Source: Planctomicrobium sp051466335
Lineage (GTDB): Bacteria; Planctomycetota; Planctomycetia; Planctomycetales; Planctomycetaceae
Length of the DNA: 64,000 bases
Assembly (NCBI RefSeq): GCF_051466335.1
Contig: NZ_CP195793.1
Coordinates: forward strand, 4,650,001 to 4,714,000
Direction of reading: 5' to 3'
A program made the translations under genes and the position numbers. Shown one piece after another: positions 34,532 through 42,941 of the stretch; the stretch's first letter is position 1, and each line of letters begins with the position of its first letter. The notes under the pieces were generated by a model. That model was not told the origin of the DNA. It searched no databases and saw nothing but the letters and a program-made list of their open reading frames with translations.

Positions 34532-35245
34532 TCAGGAAATGAGAGCCTTCATTTCGCGGACAGCACGTTCGAAGCCCACCATCACCGCTCGTGCAACAAT
34601 GCTGTGCCCGATGTTCAATTCGCAAGTTGATGGAATACGTGCTACCGGAACAACGTTTCGGTACGTGAGACCATGTCCCATGTGCAGCAACAGCCCCTGT
34701 TCGACCGCGAACTTGCCTGCATCTGTCAGGATCGCAAGCTCTTCCGCCTGCGATTCAGGTGTCGCTGAGTCGGCATACTTTCCTGTGTGTAATTCAATTG
34801 CCTGAGCTCCCAGATTCTTTGACGCTTCGATCTGAGCTGGATCGGGATCGATGAAGAGACTCACTTCGATCCCTGCTTCGAGAAGTTGGTCGACACATCT
34901 TGCAACCCGGTCGTGATTGCGAATGACGTCGAGTCCCCCTTCCGTCGTGACCTCTTCCCGCTTCTCTGGAACGAGTGTGCATTGAGGAGGTCGCACGTCG
35001 AGCGCAATCCGAGTGATCGACTCTTCCGCTGCCATCTCAAGATTGAGCTTCACCTGAACGGTGTCTCGGAGGATGCGAAGATCGCGGTCCTGAATATGCC
35101 GCCTGTCCTCACGTAGATGGACTGTAATGCCATCCGCTCCTGCAAGTTCTGCCAAAGCGGCTGCCCAGACCGGATCAGGCTCGATCGTTCGCCGCGCCTG
35201 ACGGATCGTCGCGACATGATCTATGTTCACACCCAGTTTTGCCAT
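34532..35245 (-). CDS. pdxJ: Pyridoxine 5'-phosphate synthase
   Basis: 237 aa, normal length. Makes pyridoxine 5'-phosphate from 1-deoxy-xylulose 5-phosphate and 3-amino-2-oxopropyl phosphate, the last ring-forming step of vitamin B6 synthesis (DXP route). Signatures: 'MAKLGVNIDHVATIRQARR' at the N-terminus, 'ADGITVHLREDRRHIQD', 'VSLFIDPDPAQIEAS', 'AIELHTGKYAD', 'MGHGLTYRNV' and 'ELNIGHSIVARAV'. It is a cytosolic TIM barrel that forms octamers in known members. It is encoded alone, ahead of gcvT on the same strand with a 154-base gap that contains a palindrome TTTCGGCGCCGAAA (35280-35293) within a longer pairing. Confidence 0.97.
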   Translation of the reverse strand: MAKLGVNIDHVATIRQARRTIEPDPVWAAALAELAGADGITVHLREDRRHIQDRDLRILRDTVQVKLNLEMAAEESITRIALDVRPPQCTLVPEKREEVTTEGGLDVIRNHDRVARCVDQLLEAGIEVSLFIDPDPAQIEASKNLGAQAIELHTGKYADSATPESQAEELAILTDAGKFAVEQGLLLHMGHGLTYRNVVPVARIPSTCELNIGHSIVARAVMVGFERAVREMKALIS

Positions 35246-35399
35246 TTTTGATCAGCTCAATCTTTGGACTGAAGCGGACTTTCGGCGCCGAAACCCACCT
35301 TCAGTCAAAAAGCCGTTCCAGTCAAAATTTCCCAACAATGGGGAGACCAGAAACGGCGAATCAGAATTTCCTAAACTCAATGCGGCAAGCTGCCGGGCG

Positions 35400-36488
35400 C
35401 TACTTTTTCGCTCGCTTGTAGAACGGCAACGCGACGACGGTTGCTGTTTCACGTTTTCCTCGAATGTCGATTTCGACTTCCTTACCCGGTGTTGCATGTG
35501 ACGCCGGCACATATCCCATCGCGAGCGACTCCTGCAGTGTTGGAGAAAACGTTCCCGAGGTGATGTCGCCGAGCTTTAGATCTCCGGAGTAAATTTCTGC
35601 ACCTTGCCGAGCGATCCGCTTTCCGGAAAGTTTCAATCCGATTCTCTTCGGAAGGTCTGGCTGCGTAGCAACGGCAGCGAGAGCCTCTTTCCCGATGAAG
35701 TTGCTCTTATCCAGTTTCACGCCGAACGCCAGGCCTGAAGTCAGTGGATTCACCGACTCGTCCATCTCGTGACCATACAGCGGCATCGCCGCTTCGAGTC
35801 GAAGAGTGTCACGGCATCCAAGTCCGCAGGGCACCAGACCGATCGCAACACCTGCTTGAATGAGTTGCTCCCATGCAGCGACGCCGGACGCATTGTCGAC
35901 ACTCAGCTCGAATCCATCTTCGCCTGTGTATCCCGTTCGACTGATGACAGCAGGGACACCGAATGCTCGAGTCTCGACGCCGTAGTAATACTTGATCTGT
36001 CCCAGTTCCGCTTCGACAAATGGCTGCAAAAGTTCTTCGGCTTGTGGCCCCTGAATGGCAATCATCGTGGTCGCAAGAGTCGAGTCTTCGATCTGCACGT
36101 CGTAACCGGCGCGGTGCTTTTCGATCCAGCCAAGAATCTTTTCGCGATTCGCCCCATTCACAACCAGTAAATACTTTTCAGCGAAGCGATAGATCAAGAC
36201 GTCGTCCAAGATGCCGCCATCTTCGCGGCAGACGAGTGAGTATCGAATCTGACCGGGATGCATTTTGGACACATCATTGGTCAGAATCAGATTGAGAAAC
36301 TCAGTCGCTCCGGGTCCGGAGAACCAGACACGCCCCATATGACTGATATCAAAGAGACCTGCGTGCTGTCGCACTGCGTGGTGTTCTTCGACAATCGATG
36401 TATATTGAATCGGCATGTGCCATCCAGCGAAATCGACCATTCGCCCACCATGCGAAGCGTGCCAATCGTGCAGAGCTGTTTGTAACAT
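35400..36488 (-). CDS. gcvT: Aminomethyltransferase, T-protein of the glycine cleavage system
   Basis: 362 aa. It transfers the methylene group from the aminomethyl-lipoyl H-protein to tetrahydrofolate, releasing ammonia. Seen: 'HASHGGRMVDFAGWHMPIQY', 'HAGLFDISHMGRVWFSGPGA', 'GGILDDVLIYRF' and 'MAIQGPQAEELL'-like 'IAIQGPQAEELLQP', then 'RTGYTGEDGFELSV' and 'GLGCRDTLRLEAAMPLYGHE', all classical. The C-terminal barrel ends with 'MGYVPASHATPGKEVEIDIRG'. No gcvH or gcvP is next to it in the window. The complete length and motifs leave little doubt. Confidence 0.97.
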   Translation of the reverse strand: MLQTALHDWHASHGGRMVDFAGWHMPIQYTSIVEEHHAVRQHAGLFDISHMGRVWFSGPGATEFLNLILTNDVSKMHPGQIRYSLVCREDGGILDDVLIYRFAEKYLLVVNGANREKILGWIEKHRAGYDVQIEDSTLATTMIAIQGPQAEELLQPFVEAELGQIKYYYGVETRAFGVPAVISRTGYTGEDGFELSVDNASGVAAWEQLIQAGVAIGLVPCGLGCRDTLRLEAAMPLYGHEMDESVNPLTSGLAFGVKLDKSNFIGKEALAAVATQPDLPKRIGLKLSGKRIARQGAEIYSGDLKLGDITSGTFSPTLQESLAMGYVPASHATPGKEVEIDIRGKRETATVVALPFYKRAKK

Positions 36489-36608
36489 TGCCTGTCCATA
36501 AACTGAGATAAGTATTCACCATTGCACGATGCGGTATTTTTCTGAATATCATCGTAGCCGTGAAACAATTCTCAAGCCAGCGGTAGATTCTTTTTTTGAC
36601 GGGGCCCC

Positions 36609-37751
36609 ATGTCCTTGCCTGACCTTCAAATTGCTCCGCCAGAGTTGCTGGGAATTTCCCTCTCACGCTGGGAAAAAGTTCTGGAGCTGGCATCGAGTCT
36701 TCAGGTCTCAGGGGCTGTCCCAGCAATCTCGTTAGAAGTGCAACGTCGAGGGCTAACGACCGGAGCCTACCACTTTGGATCAACCCGACTGAGTTCCTAT
36801 CAGCCTGTCGATGATCGCACATTGTATCTGCTCGCTTCACTCACCAAGCCGATCGTTGCGATGGGGGTGATGCTGTTGGTTGAGCGAGGTCAACTCTCTT
36901 TGAATCAACCGGTCAACAGTCTGATTTCAGGAATTCAAGACCCCGCGAAACGTCCGCTGACTGTAAAACACCTGCTAACCCATACTTCCGGTCTTCCGGA
37001 CACGCTTCCGAATAACTTGGAGCTGCGCCAATCAGGGGCGTCACTCAAGAAATTTGTTGCGGAGACGCTCGAGGCTGAGCTGAATTTTCCTCCGGGACGA
37101 ACAGCGCAGTATCAAAGTATGGGATTCACTCTACTCGGCGAGATCATCGAGCGGGTGACGGGCCTGACCTGCTCCCAGTTCCTCATGAACGAAGTATTCA
37201 CTCCTCTGGGAATGACTGATTCCTATCTGGGGATCACAGCGGGGGCCGATGTGACAGATCGCATCGCTGAAGTGCGAGTCCCTGCTGCGCATGCAAATGG
37301 AGTCACCTGGAATTGGAACAGTCCTTACTGGCGATCGCTCGGCGCTCCCTGGGGGGGCGCATTCGCTTCCACAAACGATGTCAGTCGATTCCTTCACTCT
37401 ATACTGGCAGCCTCGGAAATTCCTGTTGAGTCTCGCCTGTTTGCTCCTTCAACTGTCCGCGAGGCGATCGGCAATCGTCTCGGAGATTTCCCAAACATCA
37501 CGGATTCCGAAATCCGGACACGTGGCTGGGGACTCGGGTGGAGGTTGAACTGGAAGGAACATCGGAGCGTGTTCTGTGATCTCCTCGGTCCGGAAATCGC
37601 GGGTCATTGGGGAGCCTCTGGAACGGTATTCTGGATTGACCTAAAACGACAGATTGGCGTGGTGATCCTCACAACTGCTGCACTCGATGAGAAGTCTTCA
37701 CCGTTGGTGCGACTCTCCAATTTGATCGCTGCTGCATTTCGGGAAGACTGA
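36609..37751 (+). CDS. Beta-lactamase-related serine hydrolase
   Basis: 380 aa. Class C beta-lactamase/penicillin-binding fold: nucleophile motif S77-L-T-K80 ('LLASLTKPI'), 'HLLTHTSGLPDTL' typical of the family, a 'QYQSMGFTLLGEIIERV' segment in place of YxN (Tyr present, N replaced by S), and the third motif 'HWGASGT' (HxG) near the end. Members are esterases, D-peptidases or transacylases; the substrate cannot be told. No signal peptide is obvious, so it may be cytosolic. It is divergently placed from gcvT and about 90 bases ahead of msrA. Confidence 0.9.
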   Translation: MSLPDLQIAPPELLGISLSRWEKVLELASSLQVSGAVPAISLEVQRRGLTTGAYHFGSTRLSSYQPVDDRTLYLLASLTKPIVAMGVMLLVERGQLSLNQPVNSLISGIQDPAKRPLTVKHLLTHTSGLPDTLPNNLELRQSGASLKKFVAETLEAELNFPPGRTAQYQSMGFTLLGEIIERVTGLTCSQFLMNEVFTPLGMTDSYLGITAGADVTDRIAEVRVPAAHANGVTWNWNSPYWRSLGAPWGGAFASTNDVSRFLHSILAASEIPVESRLFAPSTVREAIGNRLGDFPNITDSEIRTRGWGLGWRLNWKEHRSVFCDLLGPEIAGHWGASGTVFWIDLKRQIGVVILTTAALDEKSSPLVRLSNLIAAAFRED

Positions 37752-37843
37752 TGCCTGAACCGTCCGATCGACTTGGTGCAACGAAACATCGCTGATTGAA
37801 ACTCGATGATTTTAGCTTGTTTGCACCTGATGAAATCGCGAAG

Positions 37844-38455
37844 ATGTGTCATATCCTCAGTTCAGACTCTTCACGACTTCTGAGAGAAGGTTCATCAAAC
37901 GTGACTACAGCCCACTCCGGACCACTTCAGCACGCAACTTTTGGAGGCGGATGTTTCTGGTGTACCGAGGCGGTGTTTAAATCCCTTCGCGGAGTCAAGA
38001 ACGTCGAGTCCGGGTACACAGGTGGACACACAGTCAGCCCGACCTACCGTCAGGTTTGCACTGGCGACACTGGTCATGCAGAAGTCATTCAGGTGACTTA
38101 CGATCCCACCAGGATCAGCTACGAAACGCTACTGGAAGTCTTCTTTGCCACACACGATCCGACGACATTGAATCGTCAGGGGAACGACGTGGGCACGCAG
38201 TATCGCTCCGTCATCTTCCCCCACAATCTGCGTCAGCGGGAAATCGCGGAGAATTCGATTCGCAGCTTAACAGAAGCGAAGGTCTTCAATTCCCCCATCG
38301 TCACCACTATTGAACCGCAGTCAGAGTTCTATCCAGCGGAAGACTATCACAAGGATTATTTCGCACTTCACGGCGAAGAGCCCTATTGCCAGATGGTTGT
38401 GCAACCGAAGGTCGAGAAGTTCCGCAAGAAATTCAAAGACGACCTGAAGAGTTGA
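37844..38455 (+). CDS. msrA: Peptide-methionine (S)-S-oxide reductase MsrA
   Basis: About 203 aa from an ATG at 37844; a TTG at 37796 or a GTG at 37901 are alternatives and no strong ribosome site decides. It repairs oxidised methionine. The active-site motif GCFWC is at about 36-40 (catalytic Cys37). Other signatures: 'GVKNVESGYTGGHTVSPTY', 'GHAEVIQVTYDP', 'LLEVFFATHDPTTLNRQGND', 'GTQYRSVIF' and 'FYPAEDYHKDYF'. The family core starts at 'ATFGGGCFW'. No fused MsrB. A 142-base gap to the converging oxidoreductase gene contains an inverted repeat ATTCTTGAT/ATCAAGAAT. Confidence 0.95.
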   Translation: MCHILSSDSSRLLREGSSNVTTAHSGPLQHATFGGGCFWCTEAVFKSLRGVKNVESGYTGGHTVSPTYRQVCTGDTGHAEVIQVTYDPTRISYETLLEVFFATHDPTTLNRQGNDVGTQYRSVIFPHNLRQREIAENSIRSLTEAKVFNSPIVTTIEPQSEFYPAEDYHKDYFALHGEEPYCQMVVQPKVEKFRKKFKDDLKS

Positions 38456-38597
38456 TCCCCCTGTCAACGTTCAATCGGCGAGCTCGATTTTCGAAGACGC
38501 TTTGCAGCGTTGTATTGGACCATAGCATCCATTCTTGATCACGTAGTTCAGGCCCGCGATTCGACATCAAGAATCGAATTCTCGGTATTCGCCCACG

Positions 38598-39605
38598 TCA
38601 TTCGGAACAGGTCAGATCGACGACGACTCGTCCCACATTTCTACTGCCAAGCATGTCATCAACAACTTGATTCAGCTCCGTGAGGCCAACGAGAGTCCTG
38701 ACATCCTGTAGATTGGGGAGTTTCCAATCACTGGCCAGTCGCTTCCAAATTCCTGCTCGCAAATCATCCGGGCACCAGGCAGAATCAATCCCGGTCAGAG
38801 TCAGCCCGCGCAAGATAAACGGGAAGACGGTCAGCCCCAGCACATTGCCTCCTGCCATTCCACAACAGGCGACACACCCCCGATGTGCGATTCGTTTACA
38901 CAGATTCGTCAGAACTGAGCCACCGACCGTATCGATCCCTCCAGCGAACTCCCCTTTGAGTAGTGGGCGATCGCTCTTGTCTGAAAGAAACTGACGTCCA
39001 ACAACTTCAGCGGCCCCCAATGATTTGAGCCATTCCGAACGCTCTGGTTTTCCTGAGACAGCGACGACATCGAAGCCAAGATGCTTGAGGATCATTACTG
39101 AGAGGCATCCGACACCGCCGGTCGCTCCGGAAACAACAATCCGTCCTTTGTCCGGAGTGATCCCCTGATGAAGTAATGCCAGAACAGACTGAGCAGCAGT
39201 GAACCCTGCAGTTCCGAATGTCATTGCTTCAAGCGTCGTCATGCCGGCGGGCAGGGGGACCAGCCAATTCGCTGGTGCAGTCAGATATTGTGACCAGCCC
39301 CCCCAACGTTCCACTCCAAACTCATGACCAGTCGCGATCACACGGTCGCCGGGACGATAGCGAGGGTCTCGACTCTCCAGCACAATACCAGCGGCATCAA
39401 TCCCCGGAATGTGAGGAAAATTCTTCGCGATCGCAGGATTGCCTGTTGCAGCCATCGCGTCTTTGTAATTCAGCGAGCTGTACTCCACCTGTAAAAGGAC
39501 ATCCGATTGAGGCAGTTCACTGCGGAATTTCTCTTCCACAGCTGAGTGAATTTTCCCCTGTTCATTTTGTCGCACAAGAAAACAGGAAAATCGATCGGCG
39601 GGCAT
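38598..39605 (-). CDS. YhdH/YhfP (AcuI)-type acrylyl-CoA reductase / quinone oxidoreductase
   Basis: 335 aa, zinc-free medium-chain dehydrogenase. Seen: 'VEYSSLNYKDAMAATGNPAI', 'FPHIPGIDAAGIV', 'DRVIATGHEFGVERWGGWSQ', the dinucleotide-binding 'VVSGATGGVGCLSVMILKHL', then 'VAVSGKPERSEWLKSLGAAE', and 'GCVACCGMAGGNVLGLTVFP' with 'FILRGLTLTGIDS'. These fit the YhdH/AcuI branch, which reduces acrylyl-CoA or quinones with NADPH. Encoded on its own strand between msrA and the VWA gene. The physiological substrate here is not known. Confidence 0.92.
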   Translation of the reverse strand: MPADRFSCFLVRQNEQGKIHSAVEEKFRSELPQSDVLLQVEYSSLNYKDAMAATGNPAIAKNFPHIPGIDAAGIVLESRDPRYRPGDRVIATGHEFGVERWGGWSQYLTAPANWLVPLPAGMTTLEAMTFGTAGFTAAQSVLALLHQGITPDKGRIVVSGATGGVGCLSVMILKHLGFDVVAVSGKPERSEWLKSLGAAEVVGRQFLSDKSDRPLLKGEFAGGIDTVGGSVLTNLCKRIAHRGCVACCGMAGGNVLGLTVFPFILRGLTLTGIDSAWCPDDLRAGIWKRLASDWKLPNLQDVRTLVGLTELNQVVDDMLGSRNVGRVVVDLTCSE

Positions 39606-39660
39606 GTTTCGGAGATCCTTTCACTTCGACTGGCAGAGAATCAATTCGCTGATCCTGATG

Positions 39661-40869
39661 CTATTTCTTTTTCTTCGATGCGGAGGTTGGACCCTTCGGA
39701 TTCTCCTCCGCGACAACAACATCTTCGCCCTCCCATTCCTCCGGAGCAATGAACTTGTAAGTTCCCTGATTCCGCGCAGCGAGCTCCTTCATCAACTTTT
39801 CTCCGCGATCATCACCGAAGCCAATCGTATGAATTGGAACTCGACCCTGATTCATTTTCGTAACGTTCAGAATCATGTCGAACCGAATATCCCCATCCGT
39901 CAGAAAGTAGATGACGTCTGGCTTCAAGCTCACCGCCTGCATGAGTGACACTTCTGGGTCTGTTTTTCCTTCGGCGGGAAACCTTGCCATCCAAGTCAGA
40001 TAGCGATGCTTGGTGACAGGGTCAGCTTCCATCAGCCGATCAGCAGGCATCGGATGCGAGTTCTCATTGAAAAAGATGATGAAGAATCGCTCGTTCTCGG
40101 TCATCTGAGTGATGGTGTGGAGCAACTCGAGCTTGACTCTGTTGAACCGATTTATCGCGGGCCCTGGATAGGGCATCCCCATACTTCGGGAAGCATCCAC
40201 GACAAAAACAGCACTCTTCCCCTCGTGATCAATCGCGAAGAAGTCGCCCGTTCCTTCTCCTTTTCCGTTACCGTAGCCTCTCCCTTTGCCAGCACCGACT
40301 CCGCCCCCGGAGCCTGATCCGCTGCCAGCCCCTGCGCCGGAATCCGCTGACTGCTGACCGCTGCTGTTCGAAGCAGACTGCACGGGAGCCAACGAAGCGA
40401 CTGATGTTTCCAAAGCGGCCAGTGCCATCGGGAGGTCAGAAGACATCGCAGTCGAAGTCAGATCAGCAGCGACCTCATCTTCGCGAGTCTCTGACGAGTC
40501 CGCGTCACTTCCAGTGAGCACGCCTGACAGATCGAGCGAGAGATCGCCCCCACTTCCGCCGCCGCCTCCAGCATCCACCAAAACGGTATCAACGTCGTTC
40601 GAAGCGAAGATGGCTTCCACAGATTTCGTTTGAACGACCGGAAAAACCAACGCGGCCATCAGCGCCAGTGCGGAGAGGTGCAAAATAATGGAACACATCA
40701 GCGTCAACAAAAACAGCGAGAACCGGGAAAGGCCTGGCGAGGTCTCAGTGTTTTGAGGAGACAAAGACAACGTAACAACTTTCTGCTGGAAGGCACTCCT
40801 GTTCAATCGGCAGTTTCGAGATCCTTCCTCGCCGACAAATACGGTACTGCGACGAAAATGCGGGTGCAA
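39661..40869 (-). CDS. VWA-domain protein with N-terminal membrane anchor, 402 aa
   Basis: A hydrophobic helix lies at about 47-75 ('FSLFLLTLMCSIILHLSALAL'-like, written here in pieces), followed by a long Gly/Ser-rich linker. A von Willebrand A domain follows from about 215: MIDAS 'VFVVDASRSMG' (DxSxS), 'KLELLHTITQM', 'VIYFLTDGDIRFD' and 'IHTIGFGDDRG'. The acidic/lysine-rich tail ends in KKKK. The given start is a TTG; no ATG precedes the membrane helix, so the true start is uncertain by up to about 40 residues. It is similar in plan to the VWA gene at 52.4-53.5 kb. Such proteins often work with TonB/ExbBD-like or MoxR systems. Confidence 0.8.
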   Translation of the reverse strand: MHPHFRRSTVFVGEEGSRNCRLNRSAFQQKVVTLSLSPQNTETSPGLSRFSLFLLTLMCSIILHLSALALMAALVFPVVQTKSVEAIFASNDVDTVLVDAGGGGGSGGDLSLDLSGVLTGSDADSSETREDEVAADLTSTAMSSDLPMALAALETSVASLAPVQSASNSSGQQSADSGAGAGSGSGSGGGVGAGKGRGYGNGKGEGTGDFFAIDHEGKSAVFVVDASRSMGMPYPGPAINRFNRVKLELLHTITQMTENERFFIIFFNENSHPMPADRLMEADPVTKHRYLTWMARFPAEGKTDPEVSLMQAVSLKPDVIYFLTDGDIRFDMILNVTKMNQGRVPIHTIGFGDDRGEKLMKELAARNQGTYKFIAPEEWEGEDVVVAEENPKGPTSASKKKK

Positions 40870-41234
40870 AGTGATTTTAGGTAAAGAGCACCAATTGCTC
40901 CAAAATCAGCCTACCTCTTGAAGCCTCCACCGCACATTCCGCGTAAACAATCACCAAATAGTCACTTACAGCAACACCAACTCAGCGATTCATCGATTCG
41001 AAGTGCTCAAGACCAATGTCGCTGCGTTGGGCGAAGTCTCCCGTTTCTGCCGTTCGGCGGGTGGAACCTCTCGACGTCCCCGACGTCTGCTCCTGTAGGG
41101 ACGCCACGGTCGATCGAGTATTCGAATCGATGTCCCGCTAAAACTGACCGACTCTTCACGTAAGCGGTCGCTGCTCCTAGAATTGCGAGTTGAATCGCAG
41201 CATTTAGTACTCTTGCACACAGATTTCCAGCACG
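40870..41234. other. 365-base intergenic stretch, nothing recognised
   Basis: Divergent region between the leftward VWA gene and the rightward 161-aa gene. Short open frames on both strands have no family resemblance. It probably holds promoters for both genes; none is clear enough to place. Confidence 0.3.
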
Positions 41235-41720
41235 ATGAACTTTGAAGATCGATTGCGTAAAGCCCTGCAACGAGGCGAGAAAGCTCGCGATGACCGGGGA
41301 CGAGCAGCTCTCGAACACGAACTCTCGCAGGAGGAGTTGCGGGCTCTCCATTCCCGCTACAGATTGGAACTTTCCGAGCACATTGAATTGTGCCTGAAAA
41401 AACTCGTCGACCACATTCCCGGATTCAAGTTCCAAAGTGTCGTCAGCGAAGAGGGGTGGGGCGGGCGAATCACCCGTGACGACCTGCATTTCGTTCCCGG
41501 CCGTCCACCAGAATCCCGATACAGCCGACTGGAAGTTCTCATCACTCCGTTTGGATCGATCGGAATTCTGGAGATGAGCGTTAAAGGGACCGTGCGAAAC
41601 CGTGAAGTCGTCAATCGCAAACAATTCCAGCAGCTCAACCAGCTTGATCTGGACGCGTACAAAGAATCGATTGATTTGCGAATCCTTGAGTTCGCCGAGC
41701 AATATGCAGGTTCAAACTGA
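41235..41720 (+). CDS. Conserved planctomycete hypothetical protein, 161 aa
   Basis: Function unknown. A charged helical N-terminus ('FEDRLRKALQRGEKARD', 'ALEHELSQEELRALHSRYRL') is followed by a compact domain: 'HIELCLKKLVDHIPGFKFQS', 'VVSEEGWGGRITRDD', 'YSRLEVLITPFGSIGILEMS' and a C-terminal helix 'YKESIDLRILEFAEQYAG'. It is soluble. I recall similar short proteins as conserved in planctomycetes without a function. A short gap of about 255 bases leads to the aldolase gene. Confidence 0.75.
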   Translation: MNFEDRLRKALQRGEKARDDRGRAALEHELSQEELRALHSRYRLELSEHIELCLKKLVDHIPGFKFQSVVSEEGWGGRITRDDLHFVPGRPPESRYSRLEVLITPFGSIGILEMSVKGTVRNREVVNRKQFQQLNQLDLDAYKESIDLRILEFAEQYAGSN

Positions 41721-41975
41721 CCAGTATCGAAAGAATGGTCAGAGACCATGTGGCGATCCAGGCTGCACCGACGCAATCGACGACTCTCATTCGTCTGCTG
41801 ACTCCCACCAGGGTCCGAAATCCAACCACAACCACAACCGAAATCGCTCTCTCTCGATGTGAGGGGAGTCTCATGCCACTCACTTTTCATTCGCAATCGA
41901 TCACTGAAACGATTTCAGAAACTTAAGAACTGCGGATGTTGCCACTTTCACTCCATTTCAAAAGCGAGAATTCCA

Positions 41976-42620
41976 ATGGGTCAGGTGAATGTTGTCGAAA
42001 AAATCCTCGATCGCGGATTGGTTGCCATCATCCGAGCAGAGAACGGAGATCAACTTCTGGAGGTGTCCAAAGCGTTGATCGCAGGGGGCATTGACGTCAT
42101 TGAAGTCACCTTCACCATTCCCGACGTTCTTAAAACTCTCACCGAAATCAAAACAGCACTTGGTGACCAGATCCTGTTGGGTGCCGGAACGGTCCTCGAC
42201 CCAGAGACAGCCCGTGCTGCGATTCTCGCTGGCGCGGAGTACATCGTCACTCCTGTCGTTCGCGAAGAGGTGATCAAGCTCTGCCGCCGATACAACGTTC
42301 CATGCCTTGCAGGAGCATACACACCCACGGAAGTTCTCACTGCCTGGGAGGCAGGTGCTGAGATCGTCAAACTCTTCCCCGGTGAAATCGGAGGCCCCGC
42401 GCACCTGAAGGCCCTGAAAGGTCCGCTTCCCCAGATTCGCATCATGCCAACGGGTGGCGTCAACCTTGACACTCTCCCCGAGTTCATCAAAGCGGGAGCC
42501 TGTGCGGTTGGCATGGGGAGTTCGCTGGTTGAAAAAGATGCGTTGGCGCGCGGAGACATGCAGCGAATTCAACAACTCGCCGCTGCTTACGTCGCCAAGC
42601 TGAAAGAGTGCCGAAAATAA
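41976..42620 (+). CDS. eda: 2-keto-3-deoxy-6-phosphogluconate / 4-hydroxy-2-oxoglutarate aldolase
   Basis: 214 aa from the ATG at 41976; the longer frame upstream is not conserved in style. Class I aldolase: 'RGLVAIIRAENGDQ', 'GIDVIEVTFTIPD' with Glu43, 'LGAGTVLDPETARAAILAGA', 'YIVTPVVREEVI', 'VPCLAGAYTPTEVLTAWEAG', Schiff-base Lys132 in 'EIVKLFPGE', and 'RIMPTGGVNLD'. It splits KDPG or KHG into pyruvate plus glyceraldehyde 3-phosphate or glyoxylate, serving the Entner-Doudoroff or uronate pathway. A clear terminator follows at 42648-42680. No edd gene is adjacent. Confidence 0.94.
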   Translation: MGQVNVVEKILDRGLVAIIRAENGDQLLEVSKALIAGGIDVIEVTFTIPDVLKTLTEIKTALGDQILLGAGTVLDPETARAAILAGAEYIVTPVVREEVIKLCRRYNVPCLAGAYTPTEVLTAWEAGAEIVKLFPGEIGGPAHLKALKGPLPQIRIMPTGGVNLDTLPEFIKAGACAVGMGSSLVEKDALARGDMQRIQQLAAAYVAKLKECRK

Positions 42621-42647
42621 ACCTGGGTTGAACCGAGAACCCCGACA

Positions 42648-42680
42648 AGACCTCGCTGGAACGATGTTCTGGCGAGGTCT
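42648..42680 (+). terminator. Intrinsic terminator after the KDPG aldolase gene
   Basis: AGACCTCGC (42648-42656) pairs with GCGAGGTCT (42672-42680) around a 15-base loop that can partly pair itself. It is followed by TTCTCACTTC. It lies 28 bases past the aldolase stop codon. Confidence 0.7.
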
Positions 42681-42941
42681 TTCTCACTTCAATCAACCAT
42701 CGTCTCTGTGAATCCGTCTATCTCCGTGATCCCGCTCCGCGATCCCGAGATCGCCAGTATTTTGAAGAACTGTCCTCTGTTTTTTGGACTTCGCTTTGAC
42801 GCCGGATCAGTCTCAAGCGAGAATGTCTTTTCGATGGGAATCAGTCAGTCAAAGGGCAAAACTCACCAATGGTGGGGGATGAGCCCGGCCCCTTTTTTCA
42901 TCGAGAACAGAATTCCAGCATTACCGGAGAGAACAAGAGTG